Below the pieces are notes generated by a model, which did not search any database, had not been told where the DNA came from, and saw only the letters and a program-made list of their open reading frames with translations. Positions 51,368 through 58,831 of a stretch of 64,000 nucleotides of DNA are shown piece after piece. A program made the position numbers and the translations under genes. Source of the stretch: Planctomycetota bacterium (GTDB lineage Bacteria; Planctomycetota; Phycisphaerae; FEN-1346); contig JAUVZF010000008.1 in NCBI GenBank assembly GCA_030602705.1, positions 1 through 64,000 on the forward strand. Direction: 5' to 3'. How positions within the stretch are numbered: the stretch's first letter is position 1; each line of letters begins with the position of its first letter.

Positions 51368-52267
51368 ATGACCCTCTTGCGGCGTCACCTCGTAGCCATC
51401 ATCCTCTTCCCGCTGAGTATCATCCTGGTCTCGCTGCCGCTTCTGGTGGCGTTCGTCTTGTATGCGGAATCGCCGTCCATCCCGCCGGCCGCCGTCCTGG
51501 TGCTGCCGTTTGTGACGTCAGCAGCGCTGGCGCTGCTCCTGGGTCTGTGCCTGTACCGCCGCGACGCCCGCGCCTGGTCCGAGTGGTCGGCGCTGGCGCC
51601 GGTTCTCGGAGCGGCCTTCGTCCTGACGATGTACTGGAACTGTATCGTCGGCAACCTCTGCTGGGGACCGCGAGGGGTCCTTGCCTCGCCGGTCACGACG
51701 GGGCCCGCCGTCCTGGCGGGCGTCTGGGCGGTCACCATCGCGCTGGTGTGCGGAGCGGCGGCGTGCATCTGGATGAGCCGGGCCGAGAGCGGCGGCCGGG
51801 CCGCCGGCATCGGGCGCGAGGTGGCCACGGTGGCGCTGCTGACGGCCCTGTGCCCCTGGCCGCGCCTGCTCGGCGTGGAGGTCGCCGAGTCGATGGGCTG
51901 GGGCTTCGGCCCGACCTTCAAGGCCACTCTGGCCGACACGCATCTGCGCCTTGCGGCCGAGGGCGCCTTCGCCATCGGCGGGATCCTGGTCCCCTGCCTT
52001 CTCGTCCTGCTGCTGTTCTGGCACGGAACAGACCTGGGCGGCCGCGCGAGGGCCCTCGCTCTCGTGAGCGTGTGGATCCTCGTCAACGACTGGCTGGGCC
52101 ATCTCTATCGTTACATGGTGGAGTTCGAGCGTTACAACTGGGTGCAGGCCCTCGTGTTCGGCACGATTGCGGGCATGGCCGCGCTTGGCTACGTGCGACT
52201 TGTGGTCGTGCCACTTTGGCGCCGCGCCCGCCGCGCAGCCCCGACGGAGGCGGCTACCGGGCCGTAA
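51368..52267 (+). CDS. Multi-pass membrane protein, function unknown
   Basis: 299 residues with about seven hydrophobic helices (for example VAIILFPLSIILVSLPLLV, VLVLPFVTSAALALLLGLCL, ALVFGTIAGMAALGYVRLVV) and a basic C-terminal tail. No motif recognised. GGAG precedes ATG 51368. Confidence 0.75.
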   Translation: MTLLRRHLVAIILFPLSIILVSLPLLVAFVLYAESPSIPPAAVLVLPFVTSAALALLLGLCLYRRDARAWSEWSALAPVLGAAFVLTMYWNCIVGNLCWGPRGVLASPVTTGPAVLAGVWAVTIALVCGAAACIWMSRAESGGRAAGIGREVATVALLTALCPWPRLLGVEVAESMGWGFGPTFKATLADTHLRLAAEGAFAIGGILVPCLLVLLLFWHGTDLGGRARALALVSVWILVNDWLGHLYRYMVEFERYNWVQALVFGTIAGMAALGYVRLVVVPLWRRARRAAPTEAATGP

Positions 52268-52339
52268 CCGCGACCCAGTCCACGGGTTTGAAGGAGTGTC
52301 GCCACATCCGACAGACGGCGACAGGGAAAGGAGACTCTC

Positions 52340-54061
52340 ATGCACAGGATCACCCTTACGCTGGCACTGGTAGCACTGATCGCAGCAGGCTGTACCGTGG
52401 GCACACACGGCCGGCAGGAGGTCCGGCGCCTGCCCGTCACCGAATACGTCAGCAAGATGAAGGCGGGCTGGATCGGCCAGATGGCCGGCGTCGGATGGGG
52501 CGCACCGACGGAGTTCAAGTTCAAGGGCAAGATCATCCCGGAAGACCGCATGCCGAAGTGGAAGCCCGGCACGATCAACCAGTTTCGCCAGGACGACATC
52601 TACGTTGAGATGACGTTCCTGCGGACGCTGGAGGTGTACGGTCTGGACTGCTCCATCCGCCAGGCGGGCATCGACTTCGCCAAGTCCGGCTACCGATTGT
52701 GGCACGCCAACAACGCCGGGCGAACCAACCTGCGAAAAGGCATCGCACCCCCCGACTCGGGCCACCCCCAGTTCAACAAGCACGCCGACGACATCGATTA
52801 CCAGATCGAGGCCGATTACGCCGGCCTCATCGCGCCCGGCATGCCGAACCTCGTCATCCGGTTGGGCGAAAAGTTCGGCCGCCTCATGAACTACGGCGAC
52901 GGCGTCTATGCCGGCCAGTTCGTCGGCGGCATGTACGCCGAGGCGTTCTTCGAGAACGACATGGTCAAGATCGTCGAGGCGGGCCTGAGGTGCATCCCCC
53001 CCCAAAGCCAGTACGCCGAGTGCATCCGCGACGTCCTGAAATGGTACCAGGCCAATCCCGATGACTGGCCCAAGACCTGGAACCTCATCGAGGAGAAGTA
53101 CCACAAGAACCCGGCGTACACGCACGGCCTGTGCTCGAAGCCCGGCGGCGAGGGAGCCTTCAGCATCGACGCCAAACTCAACGGCGCCTACATCATCATG
53201 GGACTGCTCTACGGCAAGGGCGACCCCGACCAGACCATCATCATCTCGACCCGTTGCGGCCAGGACTCCGACTGCAACCCCTCCAACGCCGGCGGCGTTC
53301 TCTTCACCACGATGGGGTTCGAGAAGATACCCGACCGGTTCAAGTCGGCCCTGGACCCGGAGGGCAAGTTCAGCCACACGCCGTACAACTTCCCCGCGCT
53401 CATCGAGGTCTCGAAGAAACTCGTCCGCCAGGCCGTCGAGAAGGCCGGCGGCAAGATCGAGATCGACAACACGGGCCAAGAGGTCTTCGTCATCCCCGTC
53501 ACCGAACCCAAGCCCACCAAACTGGAGCACGTCGGCAAGCCCGGCCCAATCGCCAACTCGAAGTTCACCGACGAGGAGATGGAGCGGATCAAGGCGCCTG
53601 CCCCTAGCGGCGGCAAGAGCGCGGCGAAGATCGACATCTCGAAGGCCGTGGCGACGGTCGCACCCGGATGGAAGGTCGCCAACTGCGGCGCCGACATGGA
53701 CCCCGGCCTGCGGCGGGAATGGGGCGGCAGAAAGAACGTCCTCGTCACACACCCCCTCAGCCGGACCACCGGATGCACACTCTCAAAGAAGGTCGAGGTC
53801 CCCGCCGGCAAAAAGACGCACCTGCGTCTGGTCGTCGCCCACGACCCGCGCGGCGACTGGACACTCATCGTCAAGGCCGGCGGGGTGCAACTCGCCAGGC
53901 AGAAGATCAGCAAGAGCACCGCCAAGGACGGCTGGACCGACGTGACGGTAAACCTCTCGCCCATGGCCGGCAAGACCGTCAACCTCGAACTCCTGAACCA
54001 GGCCGACGGCTGGTTGTGGGAGGCCGGCTTCTGGGCCGAGATCCGGATCGCCAGCGAATAA
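52340..54061 (+). CDS. ADP-ribosylglycohydrolase-family lipoprotein with C-terminal beta module
   Basis: 573 residues. Lipobox IAAGC after the signal. The ADP-ribosylglycohydrolase/DraG-like domain (~30-420) has acidic motifs QDDIYVEM, HADDIDYQIEAD and GQDSDCNPSNAGG, like the metal-binding sites of ARH enzymes. A ~100-residue C-terminal module (TTGCTLSKKVEVPAGKKTHL, WTLIVKAGGVQLARQKI) resembles a carbohydrate-binding beta domain. An exported form is common in planctomycetes; the substrate is unknown, perhaps nucleoside or sugar compounds. A paralog follows. Confidence 0.85.
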   Translation: MHRITLTLALVALIAAGCTVGTHGRQEVRRLPVTEYVSKMKAGWIGQMAGVGWGAPTEFKFKGKIIPEDRMPKWKPGTINQFRQDDIYVEMTFLRTLEVYGLDCSIRQAGIDFAKSGYRLWHANNAGRTNLRKGIAPPDSGHPQFNKHADDIDYQIEADYAGLIAPGMPNLVIRLGEKFGRLMNYGDGVYAGQFVGGMYAEAFFENDMVKIVEAGLRCIPPQSQYAECIRDVLKWYQANPDDWPKTWNLIEEKYHKNPAYTHGLCSKPGGEGAFSIDAKLNGAYIIMGLLYGKGDPDQTIIISTRCGQDSDCNPSNAGGVLFTTMGFEKIPDRFKSALDPEGKFSHTPYNFPALIEVSKKLVRQAVEKAGGKIEIDNTGQEVFVIPVTEPKPTKLEHVGKPGPIANSKFTDEEMERIKAPAPSGGKSAAKIDISKAVATVAPGWKVANCGADMDPGLRREWGGRKNVLVTHPLSRTTGCTLSKKVEVPAGKKTHLRLVVAHDPRGDWTLIVKAGGVQLARQKISKSTAKDGWTDVTVNLSPMAGKTVNLELLNQADGWLWEAGFWAEIRIASE

Positions 54062-54099
54062 CGCTCCGAACACACCCAACCGGCAAGAGGATGGTGGTG

Positions 54100-54354
54100 A
54101 TGCGACTCAGCCTGGCCGTGGTGCTCGCACTCCTTGCGGCCGCCGCTTCCGTGTCGTGGTGCGCGGAAGAAGCAGGCGGGGCCAAGTCAAAACCCCGGGG
54201 CGGCCCGCTTGACACGCGAGGCCCTCCGCTTGAATGTTCTGGAAAACATGCTTGCTACAACAGCAGCGAGGGCGGTATGTTGCACCCTAAAATTAAGTTT
54301 GGATGTTCCGCGCTGGGCACGCCCGCCCGGCTTGCAGAGCATCCGAGGCCCTAA
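54100..54354 (+). pseudogene. 5' remnant of a secreted-protein gene
   Basis: ATG 54100 follows an AGAGGATGG ribosome-site-like stretch and opens a good signal peptide (MRLSLAVVLALLAAAASVSW). After ~35 residues the frame enters sequence with no protein character. Between two ADP-ribosylglycohydrolase genes; it may be the stub of a lost gene. The start could alternatively be 54091. Confidence 0.45.
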
Positions 54355-54393
54355 AAGGGCCTGAACGGTTACCTTTTATGAAAGGACGATCCG

Positions 54394-55662
54394 GTGCGCC
54401 GAATCACAAAGATGCTTCTTGCGGTGACCTTCTTCGTGTTACTCCTGGGGTCCACGGCCGAGGCCGACCCAAAGGTCCGGCGCCTGCCCGTCACCGAATA
54501 CGTCAGCAAGATGAAGGCGGGCTGGATCGGCCAGATGGCCGGCGTCGGATGGGGCGGCCCCACGGAGTGGAAGAAGCGCGGGGAGATCTTCCCCGAGAAC
54601 CAGGTGCCCGTGTGGAAGCCCGGCTTGATCAACCAGTTCGAGCAGGACGACATCTACGTGGAGATGACGTTCCTGCGGACGCTTGAGGTTCACGGCCTGG
54701 ACGTTTCGATCCGCCAGGCGGGAATCGACTTCGCCAATTCCGGGTACCGCCTCCACTGTGCGAACAACGCCGGCCGGATGAACCTCCGCCGCGGCATCGC
54801 GCCGCCCGATTCGAGCCACCCCCGGTTCAACAAGCACGCCGACGACATCGATTACCAGATCGAGGCCGACTATTCGGGTCTCATCGCGCCGGGCATGCCC
54901 AACCTCCCGATCGAACTGGGCGAGAAGTTCGGGCGGCTGATGAACTACGGCGACGCCATGTACGCCGGGCAGTTCGTCGGCGGCATGTACGCCGAGGCGT
55001 TCTTCACCGACGACATGGTGAAGATCGTCGAGGCGGGCCTGCGGTGCATCCCCAAAGAAAGCCAATACGCCGAGATGGTCCGCGACATGCTTCGCTGGCA
55101 GGAGAAGAACCCCGACGACTGGCAAAAGACCTGGCAGTGGATCGAGGAGAAGTATCACAAGAACCCGAAGTACCAGCACGGCCTGTGCCACCTTACGAAG
55201 CCCGGCGGCAAGGGCGGCCAAAAGAACATCGACGCCAAACTCAACGGGGCCTACATCCTCATGGGCCTCTTCTACGGCAAGGGCGACCCCGACCGGACCA
55301 TCGTCATCTCGATCCGTTGCGGGCAGGACTCCGACTGCAACCCGTCCAACGCCGGCGGCATTCTATTCACCACCATGGGGTTCGAGAAGATACCCGACCG
55401 ATTCAAGTCGGCCCTGGACCCGAAGGGCAAGTTCAGCCACTCGCCGTACGACTTTCCCACGTTGATCGAGGTCTCGAAGAAACTCGTCCGCCAGGCCGTT
55501 GAGAAGATGGGCGGCAAGGTCGAGACGGCGGGCGGCCGAGAGGTCTTCGTCATCCCGGTCAAGAAGCCGAAGCCAAGCGCCGTCATGAAGAGCTACGACC
55601 CCGGTCCGATCGCGAACTCGAAGTTCACTGACGAGGAGATGGAGCGGATCAAGGCACCTTGA
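54394..55662 (+). CDS. ADP-ribosylglycohydrolase-family protein, paralog 2, truncated
   Basis: 422 residues, highly similar to the catalytic part of the first paralog (EYVSKMKAGWIGQMAGVGWG, HADDIDYQIEADYSGL, GQDSDCNPSNAGG). The signal lacks a lipobox Cys. It stops right after EEMERIKAP, where paralog 1 continues through a linker to its C-terminal module. A module copy remains downstream (55787-56087). GTG 54394 with AAAGGA upstream. Confidence 0.85.
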   Translation: MRRITKMLLAVTFFVLLLGSTAEADPKVRRLPVTEYVSKMKAGWIGQMAGVGWGGPTEWKKRGEIFPENQVPVWKPGLINQFEQDDIYVEMTFLRTLEVHGLDVSIRQAGIDFANSGYRLHCANNAGRMNLRRGIAPPDSSHPRFNKHADDIDYQIEADYSGLIAPGMPNLPIELGEKFGRLMNYGDAMYAGQFVGGMYAEAFFTDDMVKIVEAGLRCIPKESQYAEMVRDMLRWQEKNPDDWQKTWQWIEEKYHKNPKYQHGLCHLTKPGGKGGQKNIDAKLNGAYILMGLFYGKGDPDRTIVISIRCGQDSDCNPSNAGGILFTTMGFEKIPDRFKSALDPKGKFSHSPYDFPTLIEVSKKLVRQAVEKMGGKVETAGGREVFVIPVKKPKPSAVMKSYDPGPIANSKFTDEEMERIKAP

Positions 55663-55786
55663 CCTTGTACCCATTGACTGAACAGTTGAAGCGGTGCGTT
55701 AAGGTGTAACCGTCTCCAACAGGCCCAGCGTTGCTGCTGCGGAGGGAGCCCGAAGGGCGACCGGAGCGGCAGCAACGCTCACGGCG
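55663..55786. other. Replacement segment splitting paralog 2
   Basis: About 125 bp unlike the linker of paralog 1. It carries an inverted repeat AGCGTTGCTGC (55727-55737) / GCAGCAACGCT (55769-55779) with AGCCCGAAGGGCG in between, a string also seen in the inverted repeat at 16629-16707. Confidence 0.65.
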
Positions 55787-56087
55787 CCGGACCACCGGAT
55801 GCACCCTTTCCAGGAAGGCCGAGGTCCCCGCCGGCAAAAAGACGCACCTGCGTCTGGTCGTCGCCCACGACCCGCGCGGCGACTGGACACTCATCGTCAA
55901 GGCCGGCGGGGTGCAACTCGCCAGGCAGAAGATCAGCAAAAGCACCGCCAAGGACGGCTGGCTCAACGTGGACGTCGACCTCTCGTCCCTGGCCGGCAAG
56001 ACGGTAAACCTCGAACTCATCAACCAGGCGGACGCTTGGTCGTGGGAGGCCGGCTACTGGGCTGAAATCGCCGTCGAGAGCAAGTAG
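55787..56087 (+). pseudogene. Detached C-terminal module of paralog 2
   Basis: Encodes TTGCTLSRKAEVPAGKKTHL ... SWEAGYWAEIAVESK, matching the end of paralog 1 (53761-54061). The upstream frame (open from 55731) lacks any catalytic domain, so this is either a stranded module or part of a split gene. Confidence 0.75.
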
Positions 56088-56141
56088 CCGCCCGCTGGAC
56101 AGCACACAAACGGCCTGTCACAAAGCGGAAAGGAGAACACC

Positions 56142-58598
56142 GTGCGATACGTATGCGTCCTGCTGGCTCTAAGCCTCGGAGCGGCAGCCGTCTGCTCAGC
56201 CGCCCTTGCCGGGGCATCCGCGCTCGCCGGCGAGGCCCCCGCCGAGGCGGGGTTCAAGGAAGGGCCGATCATGCTGGCCCCGTCCGACCCCGCCCGCCGG
56301 CCCGTCTGGCGCGGGTGGCTCGCCGAGTGGCGCGAGCGCACGCGCCACGGACTCGCCTATGACGATTCGCTTTACGAGAAGGAGGCCTTCCGCTGGGCCG
56401 CCTCCTGCTATACCTGCTGCTTCGCCATGATGGGCGACCTCGAGTTCTACGACCCGGAGGCCGGCCGGTACACGCCGGAGGAGTTCGTGGCGTCGGGCGA
56501 GCGCGGCTTCGGCGGCTACGACGCCCTCGTCCTCTGGCACGCCTACCCGCGCATCGGCTTCGACGACCGGAACCAGTTCGACTTCTACCGCGACATGCCG
56601 GGCGGCCTGGACGGGCTTCGCGACCTCGGCCGGCGCCTCCGGGAGCGCGGCGTCCGCGTCTTCATCGACTACAACCCGTGGGATACCGGCACCCGCCGCG
56701 AGGGCACGAGCGACGTCGACGCCCTGGCCGCCTTGGTCGCCGCCATCGAGGCCGACGGCATCTTCCTCGACACGCTGCACCACGGCAGCAAGGACCTGAG
56801 GCCGCGGCTCGACGCCGTCCGCCGGGGCGTGGTCCTGGAGTCGGAACTCGACATGCCCGTCCGCGAGATCGCACGCCATCACATGTCGTGGGCCCAGGGG
56901 TTCAAGGACAGCCCCGTCCCGGGCGTCCTGCGGAACAAGTGGTTCGAACGCCGCCACATGCAGCACCAGACTCGCCGATGGCAGCACGACCACACGGGCG
57001 AACTCCACTCGGCCTGGATGAACGGCAGCGGCATGATGGTGTGGGAGAACGTCTTCGGCACGTGGGTCGGCTGGAACGGGCGCGACCGCTCCATCCTCCG
57101 AACGATGGTGCCCATCCAGCGGCACTACGCCCGCGTCTTCGTCGGCGAGAAGTGGACGCCCCTCGTCCCCACCGAGGCTGAGGACGTCTACGCCAGCCGG
57201 TGGGAGCGCGAGGCCTTGAGGCTCTGGACCCTCGTCAACCGCGCCGGCGAGCCGCGCGACGGCACCCTGCTGGAGGTGAGGCACGAGCCGGGCACGCGCT
57301 ACGCCGACCTGGTCCGCGGCGTGGAGATTGAGCCGGAGTCGCGGGACGGCCGCGCGAGGCTCGCGGGTACCATCGCTCCGCGCGGCATCGGCTGCTTCCT
57401 AGCCGCGCGGCCGGATGCGCTTGATGAGGACTTCGCCGGCTTCCTCCGCGAGCAGCGCCGGACCCACGCCCGCCGCCACTTCTCCACCACGTTCCCGAAG
57501 CGGCAGGAGAGGCTCCGGCCCGTCCGGCCCACCAAGCCCTACGCCCCTGCCGACCTGCCTGAGGGCATGATCGCCATCTCCGGCGGCGAGGTCCGCATCG
57601 AGGTCACGTTCCGCAAGCGCGAGTGCGGCACGTACGCGGCGCCGCTCAAGCGCACGGTCACCCTCTCGCCGTACGCCATCGACGCGGTGCCCGTCACGAA
57701 CCGGCAGTTCGCCGCCTTCCTGGAGGCCGCCGGCTACGAGCCGCGGCACAAGAAGAACTTCCTGAAGCACTGGGTCGACGGCCGGCCGCCGCCCGGCCGG
57801 GAGGACCACCCCGTGGTTTACGTCGACTTGGCCGACGCCCGGGCCTACGCACGCTGGGCCGGCAAGCGGCTGCCCACTGAGGACGAGTGGCAGCACGCCG
57901 CCCAGGGGCCTGAGCGATGGAAGTATCCGTGGGGCGACGAACTCGACCCCCAGCGGTGCAACCACGGCCAGACGGACGGGACTACGCCGGTCCGGGCCTT
58001 CCCGAAGGGCCGCTCTCCATTCGGCTGCTGGGATATGTGCGGCAACACGTGGGAATGGACCGAGAGCGAACGCTCCGACGGCCGGACGCGGTTCTGCATT
58101 CTCAGGGGCGGCTCTTGGTACAAGGCGAAAGGCTCGCGCTGGTACGCCGACGGCGGCCCGCAGCCGACACACCGCGCGGCCAAGTTCCTGATGATGTGGC
58201 CGGGCCTGGACCGCTGCGCGACGATCGGCTTCCGCTGCACCTTGGATATGGCGGCGGCGCCGGATCACCGGATGCACCCTTTCCAGAAAGGCCGAGGTCC
58301 CCGCCGGCAAAAAGACGCACCTGCACCTGGTCGTCGCCCACGACCCGCGCGGCGACTGGACGCTCATCGTCAAGGCCGACGGGGTGCAGCTCGCAGTCAG
58401 TCAGTGGGCAGCGTGGGGCGATTCAAATCGCTATCAGTCTTACGAATTTCGCGACTCTCGCGGCAGGTCCTTGACAGTCTCTACGGCCTCACGGTAAGAT
58501 CATGGGCAGCGTGGGGCGATTCAAATCGCTATCAGTTACCCCGGGCTTCGCAGTGGAACGCCTTCGGCGTAGCGCACGGCGTGGTAGGTCGAAAATGA
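56142..58598 (+). CDS. TIM-barrel + formylglycine-generating-enzyme-like protein with abnormal tail
   Basis: 818-residue frame from GTG 56142, signal peptide first (LLALSLGAAAVCSAALA). Residues ~30-440 look like a glycosidase-type TIM barrel (GYDALVLWHAYPRIGF, GVRVFIDYNPWDTG, DGIFLDTLHHGS). Residues ~475-700 are an FGE-sulfatase-modifying-type domain (VTNRQFAAFLEAAGY, RLPTEDEWQHAAQ, GCWDMCGNTWEWTES, LRGGSWY, IGFRC). From ~58258 the frame enters a misplaced module fragment read out of phase, then repeats, so the last ~110 residues are not native and the original stop is missing. Confidence 0.75.
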   Translation: MRYVCVLLALSLGAAAVCSAALAGASALAGEAPAEAGFKEGPIMLAPSDPARRPVWRGWLAEWRERTRHGLAYDDSLYEKEAFRWAASCYTCCFAMMGDLEFYDPEAGRYTPEEFVASGERGFGGYDALVLWHAYPRIGFDDRNQFDFYRDMPGGLDGLRDLGRRLRERGVRVFIDYNPWDTGTRREGTSDVDALAALVAAIEADGIFLDTLHHGSKDLRPRLDAVRRGVVLESELDMPVREIARHHMSWAQGFKDSPVPGVLRNKWFERRHMQHQTRRWQHDHTGELHSAWMNGSGMMVWENVFGTWVGWNGRDRSILRTMVPIQRHYARVFVGEKWTPLVPTEAEDVYASRWEREALRLWTLVNRAGEPRDGTLLEVRHEPGTRYADLVRGVEIEPESRDGRARLAGTIAPRGIGCFLAARPDALDEDFAGFLREQRRTHARRHFSTTFPKRQERLRPVRPTKPYAPADLPEGMIAISGGEVRIEVTFRKRECGTYAAPLKRTVTLSPYAIDAVPVTNRQFAAFLEAAGYEPRHKKNFLKHWVDGRPPPGREDHPVVYVDLADARAYARWAGKRLPTEDEWQHAAQGPERWKYPWGDELDPQRCNHGQTDGTTPVRAFPKGRSPFGCWDMCGNTWEWTESERSDGRTRFCILRGGSWYKAKGSRWYADGGPQPTHRAAKFLMMWPGLDRCATIGFRCTLDMAAAPDHRMHPFQKGRGPRRQKDAPAPGRRPRPARRLDAHRQGRRGAARSQSVGSVGRFKSLSVLRISRLSRQVLDSLYGLTVRSWAAWGDSNRYQLPRASQWNAFGVAHGVVGRK
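58260..58394. repeat. Third copy of the C-terminal module DNA, out of frame
   Basis: 135 bp nearly identical to the start of 55787-56087 (shared GGATGCACCCTTTCCAG) and less so to 53761-53898. In the host ORF it is read in a different frame, so it encodes no module protein there. Confidence 0.9.
58406..58536. repeat. 33-bp direct repeat, 98 bp apart
   Basis: Copies at 58406-58438 and 58504-58536, containing GGGCGATTCAAATCGCTATC with a near-palindromic core. The gap to the next gene (58599-58831) shows no further gene. Confidence 0.85.
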
Positions 58599-58831
58599 GA
58601 CTCCCCGAGGTGAACTCAGGCGCTTCCGCTCGATGGATAGGCCAGCCTGGCGCCTGTCCTTTCGTCCTATTCGCCATTCATCATTGCCCCCCCGAACTCC
58701 AGTCAATCCGGGAATTTCCGACTTGGGGGTTTGACACGGTTGTACCGAATGACTATGAATGAACGTGTGCTGCGGCACCTGGATTTGCGATGACGAGCAG
58801 AACCATGTCATGTTCTCCTGACCGTGCGAAG

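Noticed and set aside
51518-53752. 744-codon minus-strand ORF
   Set aside because: It spans two oppositely coded genes (membrane protein and ADP-ribosylglycohydrolase), is His/Arg/Gly-rich and has no domain; a shadow.
58502-58762. 86-codon ORF after the FGE-like gene
   Set aside because: Begins within the 33-bp direct repeat and lacks a ribosome site or protein-like composition.
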